From Plasmopara viticola (lineage: Eukaryota > Oomycota > Peronosporomycetes > Peronosporales > Peronosporaceae): a stretch of DNA of 64,000 nucleotides. The notes beneath the pieces are model-generated. The model made no database searches. It saw only the letters and a list, made by a program, of their open reading frames with translations, and had not been told where the DNA came from. This document shows, piece by piece, positions 21,785-33,649 of the stretch. The number at the start of each line of letters is the position of its first letter. The first letter of the stretch is position 1. Both the position numbers and the translations under genes were made by a program. The stretch lies in assembly GCA_001695595.3 (NCBI GenBank), contig MBPM02000004.1, positions 372,001-436,000 on the forward strand, given 5' to 3'.

Positions 21785-22365
21785 AAGTTCTCATTACTTT
21801 CAAAGTGAAGGTCGTTCGTTTCTTCAAAATGCTAAAATGAAATCTGACGACGGTATGCTAGCAATTGCCTTTTTTTAGAGGAGAGGAAAAGGGAAGCGAA
21901 GGGCAGCGTACAATTGCGTTTGTCCTCAAGAAGCTTGCGATCGGCGTTTGGCGGATGAAGCCAATGGTGTAGCGCAGACGACCTCGACTATCGCTGTCAA
22001 GGCTTGCATTGAAAGCCTTAGATAACAAAATCAGGCTCTATCAAAGCTTCGGTCTCGTGTGTACAATCGCACAATTTCGCAACCAGTCGCTCGACTTGCG
22101 CCCCCCCCCCAAATAGATGTTGTGGTAGTTTGTGAATGAGAGTAGATTTCGATCTATCTATTTTCTTGGCCAAGTCCTCACTTGACTCAGCGTCAACACT
22201 CCTGCGCTCACATCAGTTAGGTTCTCGAGCAAACCCACGTAGTCTAGTAGCTGTAGTAGCAATCTCTTCGTAATCGATTATATTTAAAATACGTATGTAT
22301 TACTTCTTTCCATTAGACAAGGCGATCACAAATTCTTGAACCAAAGTCCGGTGCTGTATGCTACA
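21785..22365. other. Interval with a poly-C run
   Basis: No gene recognised. A homopolymer of ten C lies at 22101-22110. Confidence 0.4.
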
Positions 22366-22369
22366 TCTT

Positions 22370-22480
22370 TTGACAGGCCGAACTGATATTAGTGTAATGG
22401 CATGCCAGTAGTGCGACCACATATGCAAGTTTTTGACCTGGTGCACATTTTGCATGTGCGCTCATATGTGTAGACCTATT
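22370..22480 (-). mobile_element. Ty3/gypsy remnant, integrase zinc finger
   Basis: The minus strand reads VYTYERTCKMCTRSKTC, matching the C-x2-C half of the gypsy integrase H2C2 domain (usual form YVRTCEVCQRVK). It aligns with the 8 kb, 42 kb and 54 kb copies. Too short to place within a larger element. Confidence 0.6.
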
Positions 22481-22829
22481 CATATATTCTAGACCACATA
22501 TAATGAGCTTACCAAGCCATGCATCTTTACCAAGATGACTGACAAGCATATAATCGTGAAATTAACGAAGAAAATGAAATAAAAAAGAATATTGAGAGGA
22601 AACGAAGATGGGATGGGTCACCTAGATCTATGCTACAGCACGTTCCACAGATATGCAACCTCGCGATTAGTGACCTCAAGGCTTCTTTTGTCTGAGCCTT
22701 AAATACTATCAATGCCCTTCATAGTCCAAAGCTGATCTACGCGTGTGTGATCTCGTGCGCACGTGACACGGTTTATTTAGTATTTCAATTGAAGTCACAG
22801 CTGAGACAAAAGCTAGATTATGGTTCAAG

Positions 22830-23192
22830 ATGCATCTGCTAAAGCACTTTAATTTTCTGAAAGCATACTTTTTCTGGTACAAAAACGGAAAGCCAACAGA
22901 TTATTCTGTGCGACAGGTGTTCCAACTGTGTCACGATGCTTATTGGTGCATGATCCGAATATTTCGCGAACAGCTACGAGCTTACCAAGTAAGCGCTTGT
23001 ATCGACAATAGCTCACTGTTCCGTAAACATCTTTCTGTCGTAAGCACGATAGTTTTTTCGGCAGCTTACGGCGATAATGCGCTCACTTTTTTCCCCTCAG
23101 CGTCTGCTTGCAGTAGTGCAGTGTGGATGTCAAAATTTGATGCGTCACTGATTGATCGGATTGGATCCAGCGAGACCAAAGTCGGCCCCTGA
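22830..23192 (+). other. Unidentified 120-codon open frame
   Basis: The frame starts MHLLKHFNFLKAYFFWY and ends SSETKVGP. It has no recognisable domain, no signal peptide and no partner in the window. The composition is mixed and could be chance; I list it only because it is longer than most frames in this AT-rich stretch. Confidence 0.2.
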
Positions 23193-23199
23193 AATTTAG

Positions 23200-24053
23200 A
23201 TGTCCTTCATCAATTTTGAATGGAACGGTCTTACAAGGCATTAAAAAAACGCCTGATATCCCTGATTGTTAAAAATACATCGAATCTGAATTATCCTTCG
23301 GAGTAGATATATTAGGATGCAGTCCCGACTCTGGCGCCTCCATCAAACAGTTGTTCATATAGTTGGTCTGGATCTGGTAGGCAAATACTGTGCGATGCAT
23401 TTGTGAACTTACCTAATTGAAGTTTGGCAAAGTCCCGCCTTCGGCGACTACTGCATCAAGGTGCCTGTTGTGAAAGTTACTAACCTTGCGTGCTACGGCA
23501 GTGGGCTTAAGTAAGACATCTTTGACACATTCTGAAATGCATAACACAAGTCAAGTTGGCTCAGGAAAATTAGCCCTTTCGTTTCTGTGCTAGATAGAAG
23601 ATACGAATGGCACATCGTAACATTTGTAATAGATTAAATGACCACCACCTGGCACAGATGTCGTTTCTAGCTGCAAATAAAATTGTGGGAGGTGCAATGT
23701 GAACTGTACTTGACTTAGTTCACAGTCTTTTTTTCAAAGCAGTGCTGACTGTAAGCAGTACATTAAGCGTACAGTCGGGCACACCTTCAAGGCATTCAAG
23801 ACGTTTAACAGTCTGTTGACGCAAATCCTTAGGTCCCGCTGGGCGTATCGACAACCATTTTCGATTACCTTTTCGTCCGAAAGTATGCGGAGCATGAACA
23901 GACGAATGTGGTAGCAATATTGTGTACCTACATATGGTGCTCAACTTCATTCAAGCAAGATAACTTTACTTAATGTATAGTTGGTGCGGAAAGTTATCCT
24001 CTTTTGAGGGCTTCATCGACAGGAACACAAGACAGACGATATTAGGATCAAGC
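23200..24053. other. Interval left of copia B
   Basis: A 76-codon minus-strand frame (23720-23950) contains RPAGPKDLRQQTVKRLE but is not recognised. Nothing else is seen. Confidence 0.35.
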
Positions 24054-24058
24054 AAGAC

Positions 24059-24274
24059 TGTAGAAAAGGCTTGTGTGCTGGAAGGTAAATTCCGAAGTGA
24101 ATATATATTTAGGTCCTTAGTTCGCTAATGTGCTACCTCTAAGCCTACTGGATTTTCTACTGAATACTGATTATTTCATGCGTTAGCCTGATTTACCCGT
24201 GCGACACTATGACGTCAGCACCGTATCCTTATCATGTGGTTGGCTAGCATGCATACAGCGGTGTAATACCAACA
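24059..24274 (-). repeat. Copia B 3' LTR (216 bp)
   Basis: It contains one copy of the 43-bp unit that is duplicated in the 5' LTR. It is preceded on the minus strand by the purine tract GAATGGGAG. Confidence 0.9.
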
Positions 24275-24276
24275 CT

Positions 24277-27200
24277 CCCATTCACAGTCGACACGTATTC
24301 AACTGTGATGTTGTTTCGTGCCACGTTTTCCTGAATAATATGGTGGCGGATGTCGACGTGTTTGGTCCTTGCATTGTAGCCCGCATTGTTGGCAAGTCCG
24401 ATCGCACCTTGATTGTCTTCCCAGATCAACGTAGGTCCCACTAATTCACGACCGAGATCCTTAAGCAAAGCTCGCACCCATAGAACCTCCTGAGTACATA
24501 GACTTAGTGCCATATACTCAGCTTTCGCAGAGCTTAGTGCCACCGTGCGCTGATACTTGGACTTAAATATATTCGGTGCACCTCCGATTATAACCGTGAT
24601 TCCTGAAACCGAACGTCGGTCATCGATATTTCTGCGCCAGTCTGCATCTGTGTATGCTGTCACCTGAAGTTCAGTGGCGCTACCGTCGTAAGTGATTTCA
24701 TAGTTCCTTGTCGTCTTGAGATAGCGGAGTACTCGAATTGCAGCTTTCCAATGCTGCTTACCCGGATTCTCCAAGAAGCGAGATAATTGTGTAACCACAT
24801 ATGCGATTTCAGGTCGTGTACATGTTGCGATGTATAACAAACATCCAATCAAGGACCTGTACGGCTTCGTGCGCATCTCTGCCTTTTCATCGTTTGTTGT
24901 TGGTGACTATATCCTTGATAGCTTTGAACCTGAATTGCATGGGCTAGCCACTGCCTTGGCATCTTCCTGGTTAAAATTTACAACCACGTCATCGATGTAC
25001 CGAGTTTGTTGAATCATTAGTGTGCTACCGTTGTAGTCATGATCAATCTCCATTCCGTGAATAAATTTAGTCTCGCCCAATTCCTTAATCTTGACAGAAT
25101 TCTAAAGAGTAATTTTCACATCTTGGATTTGCTTGGCAGTTTTGGCAGCGATGATCATGTCATCGACATATAGACAAACGTAGACGTAGTTGCCATTTTT
25201 GGACTTGATGTAAACACATTGATCTGATCCACTGCTTCGAAACCCTATTCGCAAAAAATACAGCATGGATGGTCTTGTTCCATGCGCTCGCAGCTTGCTT
25301 CAGACCGTAGATGGCTTTGTCCAGCTTGCACATCATGTTCTCTGCATTGACAATACCGTGAGGCACTTCCATGTACACCTCTTCCTTGAGATCACTATTC
25401 GAAAATGCCGTGTCAACATCCAGTTATTCGGTCACGTATCCTTTTGCAACCACTGCAGAGAGTACAACCCGAATGGAGTTCATTTTTGCCACAGGTGAGT
25501 ATGTCTCAAAGAAGTCAACACCATACTTCTGCTTGAAACCTTTTGCCACCAGTCGTGCCTTGTAACGCACCACATGTCCATGCTCGTTGCGCTTCTTTGC
25601 GAAAACCCATCGACATTTAATTGGCCGTACTTCCGTTTTCTTTGGCACGAGTGCCCATGATTCATTCTCTGCGTGAGCCTTGAGTTCCGCTTTCATTGCC
25701 TTCATCCACTCAGAAGAATCGCTGCTATTCATGGATTGCTGGTATGTAGTTGGAGCATCGTCTGCATCATCCACGCTTGCAGCGTACGCAAGAACTGCTT
25801 CAGCTATCAGGCCGTCATCGTTGATCCTAGGACGCTTTAGAAATGGTGGGCCGTTACTTTCTTCAGACACTGATCCAACCTCTAACATGAACATGGGTTT
25901 ACGTGATCGTCTCACTTGATCAGTGTTTGGATGAAATACTATTCGATCTTCTGAAAACCCTTCCTGTCCAAGCTGGTTTGGTCCCAACTCATACCTAGTA
26001 AGTCGCGATTGATATGGTTGGTGCCGGGATACGATATTATCCGTATTTTCCACTTGATATATTTCCATATCTTCCACAGATTTATCGGCAGCATCCATTG
26101 GCTCGTCCTCTACTGGTGGTCGTTCTGTAGTGACGGAAACGCTTCTTGATTCATCGTCTTTAGCGATGTGGGTAATAGGTTCTGGATCCAAGCTTTCAGT
26201 ATCATAGATACCATTAACTTCACGCTCATCCAGCTTCACCGACCTCGACACCTTGACCTTGTTCTGTTCCAGGTCGTACACGCGGTATCCTTTGGTGTTC
26301 TCTGGATACCCTAGAAACATGCACTTGAAGCTCTTGGGTTCGAATTTGTCCTTTTTGCGTCATCAACGTGAGCGTATCCATGTGACCCAAACACACGTAA
26401 GTGTTCCATATGCGGTTTAATCTTGAAACACACTTCATACGGCGTCATGTTCGATCGCTCCGAGTTGGTCGATCGATTAATCAGGTGTACCGCAGTGCTG
26501 ACGGCTTCAGCCCACCAAAAGGTTTGCGCATTTTTGTAGTGCAACATGCTTCGTGCTTTTTTCCATGATCGTGCGGTTCATACGCTCGGCCACACCGTTC
26601 TGTTGCGGGCTGTAGGGCACAGTCTTCTGGTGCACGATCCCATTCGATGCACAGATATTGTTCCTTTCCTTGTTGATGAACTTCGTGCCGTTACCCGAAC
26701 GCAGACATTTGATGTGCTCACCCCACTAATTCTCGAATATATTCAAAAATGTTTTGAATTTGGCGGGCACCTCGTTCTTCTTGGTGAGAAAGTACACCAC
26801 CACGTACCTCGAGTAGTCGTCGACGAACGTGAGTACGTACCGGGCCCCTCCCTTCGACATCGTTTTCATGGGCCCCGTTACGTCCGTGTGTACAAGTTGA
26901 AGCACCTTCGTCGTCTTAGACATCGATCGAGACGGGAAGTGGGTGATCGTTTGCTTGCCCTTCATGCAGCCTCCACACAGCGTCATGGACATCTTGATCA
27001 TCATGGGCATGCCAGTAGTAGCGCGCTGCGTGTTCATCAGCGCGTCTTTGTTCATATGACCCATACGTGCGTGCCATAACTCCCACTTGTTGTCGACTCC
27101 GGCGTATTCCACGTTGTGCGCCATATCTTCTTTACAGTCGAGGACGTAGGCTTTACCGAACTTCTTGCCTGACGCGATTGCCTTTGCCTTGTTCCAAATT

Positions 27201-27420
27201 ACTCATGTGTTTTTCTGAATTCCACGCTCATGCCACGCTCTGCCAGCTTGCCGAACGATAAGAGTTGACGGTCAAGTCCGGGAATGTACAGCACCTCGAT
27301 ATTCTTGATTCGTTTGCCGTCAATGCCTGTCAGACGCACTGAGTCAGTCCCTACCACGCGGATCTTCTTGCCGTCCGCGATGGTCACCTCAATCTTATCG
27401 AGATCTTTATACTCGAATTA
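24277..27420 (-). pseudogene. Copia B pol
   Basis: Integrase (26726-27124) has LWHARMGHM...LCGGCMKGKQ and LVHTDVTGPM, but the second catalytic Asp is Gly (CLRSGNGTKF, near 26695). The Glu motif SPQQNGVAERMNR is at about 26580-26615. RT runs from 26320 to about 24900, with IKCRWVFAKK, AIYGLKQAASAW and CLYVDDMIIAAK near 25150. RNase H has YTDADWRRNIDDRRSVSG and the EDNQGAIGLANNAGY and KHVDIRHH motifs. At about 24290 the frame runs from VEYVST straight into the polypurine tract, so the last ~40 residues (ADMLTKAL region) are deleted. Frameshifts lie near 25090, 25240, 25430, 26330, 26540 and 27200. Confidence 0.85.
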
Positions 27421-28247
27421 GTCGTCGTGATGTGGCGTCATATGCGCCGACGTACCGCTGTCGATTAGCCACTTAGCTGATCGACTATTCCCAATAGCGA
27501 ATACCTCATCATCGGCGTTGCTTTCGTACTTGTTCGGGCAGTCCCGCTTCATATGTCCCATCTGGCCGCATCTAAAGCTTTTTCCACCAAAACCACCGTT
27601 CCTTCTGCCGTTGCGGCTCTTGCCGTTCTTGAAGTTTCTTATATTCTTGAACTTCCTGTCGTTCGTCGTAGCCTTCAATGCGCACTCCGCGCCTTCCTTC
27701 TTGTCGATGCGCTCGTACTCCTTTAGAAGCTTCTCCTTTACTTCGATCAGCGTCGTGTCCTTTGAGTTTTCCACGATCGAACTGATGAGCTCGTACTCCG
27801 TAGGCAAGCTGCTTAGCAGAATGATAAGCTGACGAGCTTCATCAGGCGGTTCACCCAGTGTTTGTAGTCCTACGATGAGTTCATCGAAGCCATCGAGATG
27901 CTTCGCCATCGATACGCCGTTTTCCATCTTAAACTCGTGGAGACGGCGGGCCATCGTCACGCGGTTGTGCATTGTTGTCCAGTTGTAGAAATTGCGCAAC
28001 GTGTTCCACGCCATATTGGCCGATGTAGTCGATCGAATCTTAGTGTGGTGCTCCACCGCAACTCCTTGAGCGATCAATCCCAAAGCCTTCATGTCGTTGA
28101 TCAGCTACGCCTCCGTGACCTCCGCCGGGTCCTTCACGACTTGGACGTGCGCCAGTAGCCCCTTGCTTGCCAACGTCATGCGCATGCATATTACCAGTGG
28201 AAGTAGTTGTCGCCTCTAAGGATGACTTCGGACTTCTTGCTGGTCAT
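27418..28247 (-). pseudogene. Copia B gag and protease
   Basis: The ATG at 28247 begins MTSKKSEVILRGDNYFHW, then a TAA replaces the following codon, and a TAG precedes LINDMK near 28105. The rest (28092 to 27418) is open, with NRVTMARRLHEFKM, a basic stretch, a zinc knuckle SFRCGQMGHMKRDC in which the first Cys is Ser, and the protease motif LIDSGTSAHMTPH. The frame ends at a TAG where the other elements read DLIDYK. Confidence 0.82.
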
Positions 28248-28274
28248 AACGGCGGTGTGGATGTCTTGAGTGTC

Positions 28275-28289
28275 TTGCGGCTGTTAACC
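28275..28289 (-). promoter_or_regulatory. Copia B primer-binding site
   Basis: On the minus strand GGTTAACAGCCGCAA directly follows the LTR end CTACA. It is identical to the site of copia A, C, D and E although the LTR belongs to a different subfamily. Confidence 0.75.
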
Positions 28290-28548
28290 TGTAGAAAAGG
28301 CTTGTGTGCTGGAAGGTAAATTTCGAAGTGAATATATATTTGGGTCCTTAGTTCGCTAACGTGCTACCTCTAAGCCTACTGGATTTTTTACTGGATACTG
28401 ATTTATTCATGCGTCAGCCTGATTTACCCATGCGACACTATGACGTCAGCACCGTCCCATCATCATGTACCCATGCGACACTATAACGTTAGCACCGTAT
28501 CATAATCATGTGGTTGGCTAGCATGCATACAGCGGTGTAATACCAACA
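28290..28548 (-). repeat. Copia B 5' LTR (259 bp) with 43-bp tandem duplication
   Basis: Two adjacent 43-bp units, 28425-28467 and 28468-28510, differ at a few bases. The other LTR has one unit, and 216 + 43 = 259 accounts exactly for the size difference. The unit carries the sequence ATGACGTCAGC, a CRE/AP-1-like palindrome (TGACGTCA). Confidence 0.92.
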
Positions 28549-28573
28549 AAGGCCAACTAAATTTTTTGGTTCC

Positions 28574-28719
28574 TGTTCAGTAGAAAGTGAACATCGAAGT
28601 GAAAATATTTATCTAGACCAATGAACGGCTACCATATGTAATTACTAACTGTGACGTACTTGTAAATACTGTGACAACATCCGTCTGTTCAACATGCATT
28701 CAGCGGTGTAAATTTAACA
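28574..28719 (-). repeat. Copia C 3' LTR
   Basis: 146 bp on the minus strand, starting TGTTAAATTTACACCGCTGA and ending CTACTGAACA. It is preceded by the purine tract GTGAGTAGGAG. Confidence 0.9.
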
Positions 28720-28732
28720 CTCCTACTCACCG

Positions 28733-31430
28733 CTAATGCTGTGTGTCCTTTGTTGCTGACTTGGTCTTGATTCCGGAGGCTTCGCGCAAATACTTCAGCA
28801 TCTTGGTTCCAAGCGCCTTCGTCAGCATATCTGCAAGCTGACTCCTTGTATCAATGTAGCCAATCTTGAGAAATCCATGCTGAACGTTCTCCCGAATTGA
28901 GCGATGTCTGATGTCCACGTGCTTTGTACGTGCGTGGTAGCCCGCGTTGTTTGCCAAAGCTATCGCACCTTGATTGTTTTCCCATATTTGCGTGCCTCCC
29001 ACTTGTTCTTGACTCATGTCCTTGAGCATTGCGCGCGTCCAAAGTACGTCTTGTGTGCACAAGCCTAACGCCATATACTCTGCTTCTGCGGAACTTAGTG
29101 CGACGGTTCTCTGACACTTGGACTTGAACACAATCGGAGCTTTTCCAATGTTGATCAGCACACCTGAGACAGACCGTCTGTCATCGGTGATGCTACCCGA
29201 GTCAGCATCCGAAAAATCTTAAACGATCGCCTTTCCAATCCCTCTTTGGTAAACGATCCCATGATGACGTGTCGAATTTAGTAGCGCAATACACGAATTG
29301 CGGCGTTTCAATGTGGTAACCCCGGATTTTCAAGAAATCGAGACAGTTGTGTGGCGGTGTCGACGTCCAGCTGTTCCATTTTGAAGCCTAATACCGCACA
29401 CAGTGCGAGTACAACTCGAATTGAGCTCATGTTGACCACTGGCGAGTAAGTCTTGAAGAAATCCACGCCGTATTTCTGCTTAAAACCTTAAGCCACCAAT
29501 CGTGCTTTGTAGCGCACAACACATCCATTCTGGTCACGCTTATTAGCAAAGACCCAGCGGCATCCAATCTTACGTCCAATTATTTCTCGTGGAACGAGTG
29601 TCCATGTTTTGTTTTGGAAATGCAACTGTAATTCTGCGTCCATCGCTTATCGCCACTGGTCTGCCTCGTCATAGACATTGCCTGCGCATACATGGTAGGC
29701 AAGCCTGATTCTTCACCAACACTCACAGCGTAAGCGAGAATAGCTTACGCTATAAGGCCGTCTTCATCAATCCTTGCACACTTTAAAGATGGTAGTCCTC
29801 CGCTTCCTTCCAGACTTTCATCGGCATTTGATAAGTTCTCCAACAACAACACTGGTTCATGTGTACGCCTTGAATGTTCCACTTGCGATTAAAATACCAA
29901 TCGATCTTCCTGTGCATCCAGTGTAGGAGTTCTGTACTCTGTCAGTTCAGAGTTTACAGAGGTCGGTAATCGAACCATGTCGACCCTTGACTCATGTGTG
30001 TCGGACTCCTCCTCATTCATTGGAGCATCTGAAATTTGATCTTCTTCTTCACATTCCATAGGTTCATCTTGATCTTGTTGGTGTTCTGTCGGCCCGGACA
30101 CTGCACTTTCTTCGTTGTCTTTGGCAACGTGTATCACATTTATTTGTTTGGGCGGGCGCGTCTCATAAATGACGCCCACTTCAAGCTCGTCCAGCTTCAC
30201 CGACCGCGATACTGATATCTTGTCTTTCTCCAAATCGTAAAGTCGGTATCCTTTGATGTCTTTGGCATAACCAAGGAACATGCACTTTAAGCTTTCGACT
30301 TCGAGCTTCGTCCTCTTCACTTGATCAACGTGAGCATATCCGTGCGACCCAAACACCCCAAGATGATCCATCCGAGGCTTCATCTTAAATCCCAGTTCAT
30401 ATGAGGTGTTGTTTGGGTGCATTGTATTAGGAGAGCGGTTGATCAGGTACACCGCAGTGCTTACTGCCTCTGCCCACCAACATGTCGGAACACACTTGTA
30501 GTGTAGCATGCTCCGTGCCTTTTCTATTATCGTGCGGTTCATTCATTCTGCAATTCCATTTTTTTGGGGACTGTATGGTACTGTACGCTGATGTATGATA
30601 CCGTTCCGCTGACAAAATCCGTAACTGGCTTGTTGACAAACTCCGTTCCGTTGTCCGAACGCAGGCACTTGATACGGGTGTCCCATTGATTCTCATGCAG
30701 TGCTTTGAACATCTTGATCTTGTCGGCAACTTCACTCTTCTTTGCCATAAAGTAAGCTGCCACATATCGTGAATAATTATCCACAAAAGTCAAAATGTAT
30801 TTAGCACCTACTTTCAAAAGTGTTTTCATGGGTCCCATCACGTCTGTGTGAACTAACTCCAATACACGTGATGCCTTTGTCATGGAGCGTCCTGGAAAGG
30901 CTTCGATCGTCTGCTTGCCCTTCATGCATCCACCACACAGGGTCTTGATATCTTGTTTTAGCGCAGGAATACCTTCTGTGGATCGCATAGTCTTCACTTA
31001 AACATCTTCACTTGGATGTCGCATACGAGCGTGCCATAACTCCCACTGACTATCAGCTCCCGAGTATTGCACCGATCGTGCCTCCTCTTGCTGACAATCC
31101 AGTGTGTAAGCTATCCTATTTCTTGTCCTAGTTGCCAAAGTTTCGTTCTTGTCCCAAATGATGCACGAAGCACGCTGAAACTCCACACTTAGTTCACGTT
31201 CTGCAAGCTTTCCCACCGACAGTAGACGTCTGTCAAGTCCAGAGATAAGCCGCACTTCCATCATCGATATGCGTCTTCCATCTAAGCCGATAAGCTCCAC
31301 CGTTCCAGCTCCTTCGACGCGTGACTTTCTGCCATCTGCAATTGTTACCTTGACTTCATCTTTATGTTGCTTGTAGTCGATCAAGTCACTTCGGGGAGGG
31401 GTCATGTGTGACGTCGCACCACTGTCGATC
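28733..31430 (-). pseudogene. Copia C pol, lacking the RT core
   Basis: Protease is near 31405-31435. Integrase (30539-31405) has CGGCMKGKQ, LVHTDVMGPM and CLRSDNGTEF, and the Glu motif region is frameshifted near 30540-30570. The linker and RT N-terminus (29430-30540) reach a MEQLDVDTA equivalent at about 29353; the next codons are TQLSRFLENPG, so the segment equal to copia A 16566-17178, including YVDD, is gone. RNase H resumes and ends with ADMLTKALGTKML and a stop at 28733. Stops lie near 29220, 29490, 29645, 29745, 29888 and 30998. Confidence 0.86.
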
Positions 31431-31435
31431 AGCCA

Positions 31436-32221
31436 GCTTACTTATTGCTCATCCCCACAACAAACACTGCATCATTACCGCTATAAAGGTTTCCGGAACG
31501 GCTCACAGCAGCTGGTCAGTCCCGTTTCATTTGACCAGTCTGGTCACAATTGAAGCATTTTCCCCGAATTCTCCGCCCTTGCGTGGCGCGTAGCTCTTGC
31601 GGCCACTTCCTCGTCTGCCCTTGATCCGTCAATCATTGTCTGTGGCTCGAAACGCTTTCTCACTTGCTTCCTTCATCTGTAGTCTGTCTGACTCCTTCAA
31701 CAGCTTCTGCTTGACTTCGATCGGAGTGATGTCCTTGGCGTTCTTCACGATAGAAGATAGTTTTCATATTCTGCCGGCAAGCTGCTCAGAAACACCGCTA
31801 GCTGTCTTAATTCATCCACCGGCTCCCCCGTCGTCTGGAGTCCCACGACCAGCTCATCGAACGCGTCCAGATGTTCCACCATGCGAGTGCCACTCTCCAT
31901 CTTAAACTCATGAAGGCGCCGTGTCATCGTGACACAATTGTGAAGGGTGGAACGATGGTAGATATCGCGAAGCGTTCCCCATGTATCCAAGGCTCGAGTA
32001 GCTTACCGTGTCTTGGTCTGGAGTCGGATCTTGACGCTCTGGGCAATTATACCCAATGCCTTGGCGTCATTCACGAGCCACGTCTCCGTTATTTAGTTCT
32101 CGTCCTTTACGCCCAAAATGTGCCCCAGAAGGCCTTTTCTTGCGAGGGCCATCCGTATGTTGAACTCACAATGGTAGTAGTTACCCTCTCCTACGAGGAC
32201 TACAGTGCGCTTTGTATTCAT
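31436..32221 (-). pseudogene. Copia C gag
   Basis: The ATG at 32221 starts MNTKRTVVLVGEGNYYHCEF, matching copia A. TAA interrupts near 32095, and frames shift near 31990 and 31765. The zinc knuckle near 31525-31560 is CFNCDQTGQMKRD followed by TGA: the His is Gln and the last Cys codon is a stop, so no working nucleocapsid can be made. Confidence 0.82.
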
Positions 32222-32254
32222 GGCAGTAAAGGTGTGGTGAAGCGAGGCTGTTGT

Positions 32255-32269
32255 TTGCGGCTGTTAACC
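32255..32269 (-). promoter_or_regulatory. Copia C primer-binding site
   Basis: The minus strand has GGTTAACAGCCGCAA directly after the LTR, followed by ACAACAGCCTCGC as in copia A. Confidence 0.75.
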
Positions 32270-32415
32270 TGTTAAGTAGAAAGTAAAAACCGAAGTGAAT
32301 ATATTTATCTTGGTCAATGAACGGCTACCATATGTAATTACTAACTGTGACGTACTTGTAAATACTGTGACGCCATACAGTATTCACCTACATACCGAAT
32401 ATGTACAGCGTTAGA
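32270..32415 (-). repeat. Copia C 5' LTR, outer end diverged
   Basis: It matches the left LTR from 32270 to about 32383 (TGTGACGCCAT). The last 30 bp are only loosely similar (CAGCGTTAGAT in place of CAGCGGTGTAA), either from mutation or from truncation and replacement. Confidence 0.75.
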
Positions 32416-32419
32416 TCTT

Positions 32420-33640
32420 AGTTTTGCGTGATGACAATGTCTGGCGGCGTTTAAGTTCGTAAGACGCAGCCAACAATCATGATACATTATAATTGATTTG
32501 AGATTTTAAGAATCTATGAATGGCAATTGCGTGCGAAACTTTAAAGAAAGATTTATCGATATTTATACTGTCTAACGGTTCGAGCCTTCAAAAGTTCGAT
32601 TTTATGCTGTGTTTTCAAATGGCGGAGGAGAAGTATAGAAAACACGGCTTCACAAAACCTTCTGCGGTTGAGATTTGCCTCTTGTCTTATGCAATGCTAA
32701 ATCCTGGGCACTGCTGTGTAATAAAGCCAGAAATTTTTGTCATGTTCCGTCAAAGAATTGATTGGTAAAACCAAAATAAAATAAAAAGTAGTATACAAAT
32801 AGCTATCGATCCTCGTGAGGTTCACTAGAAGATCTTACACTTTTACGGACGCTCCTACTATACAAGATGCTGAGTGACTCCACCACACCCGGTATAGATT
32901 TCACACCCACGCGGAACAATTACTACTTTATCTCTCGCAAAAGTTCCGCTGATATAACCACACTCCCGCACCTGTCGGACGAGCAGTTCATACTGCACAA
33001 AACTCATGCTGGCTTTCATTGGCATGAGAGGCGGCCACATTTGCAACCCACCTTGGTTTTAAGAAGCAAAGACGCGTCATGCTGTTCGAGCCTTCGATCG
33101 AAGGCTATGCTTTAAAATTTACGCAGGGGCTCAGATAGCTCGGCGGTAGCTTTTAAAATTGGGGTCCAAGACGGTGAAGCTTAATGTTTCTAGAGCCAAA
33201 TCATCTTTTTCGTGGTGCGTCTCATTTACGATGTATCACCACAAAGTTTTGCTTTCATCTTCGTGCAAAACGATGCAGGAAAGCACATAATATCGATCAT
33301 CATAACGGGATGAAGCCGATTTAGCGCTTAATCGACTGGGCCGTCGACGCTTGAAGTGCGTCAGTTAAACCGTGAAGTGGTCAACCGGCTTCACCAGATG
33401 TCTAGCGCGGTAGGCTCGCAAGGAGAGACGGGTTCTACATGCGCAAAAAAGTCAGCGTTGGCGCAGGATATTAAAATAGAGTCGCTCAGCTTGGATTATT
33501 GAGTGTAGCCTTAGCAAAACCAGTGAAGAGGTATCGTAAGTAGCCTTTAACACTTTGATCTGCTTTGTATTTCCGCGGCGCAATTTCAATTGCTATAAGA
33601 CTTGTAGAGGCCAAAGCTTTTTTGAAGCAATGCACGATTA
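32420..33640. other. Interval right of copia C
   Basis: Two plus-strand frames of 82 codons (32520-32768, 32867-33115) carry no recognisable motif. The second has an ISRKSSADITTLPHLSDEQF segment, not assigned. No repeat partner was seen. Confidence 0.35.
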
Positions 33641-33649
33641 TCATGTCTT

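Larger units (their letters stand above)
24059..28548 (-). mobile_element. Ty1/copia element B
   Basis: A 4.5-kb element with LTRs of 216 bp (24059-24274) and 259 bp (28290-28548) that start TGTTGG and end CTACA on the minus strand. Flanks AAGAC (24054-24058) and AAGGC (28549-28553) match at 4 of 5 bases and are probably an eroded target duplication. The LTR differs from the copia A/C/D/E type, but the primer-binding site and protein are related, so B is a sister subfamily. Coding is broken, and the end of the polyprotein is deleted. Confidence 0.9.
28574..32415 (-). mobile_element. Ty1/copia element C, internally deleted
   Basis: It is the same subfamily as copia A (very similar protein along gag, integrase and the linker) on the opposite strand. 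It is bounded by LTRs at 28574-28719 and 32270 to about 32415; the outer 30 bp of the right LTR match poorly. It starts only 25 bp from copia B. About 0.6 kb covering the RT catalytic core and the start of RNase H is missing (junction near 29353). No target duplication is recognisable. Confidence 0.88.

Noticed and set aside
26546..27079. 177-codon plus-strand frame
   Set aside because: It is antisense to the copia B integrase; the minus strand has all the domain motifs.
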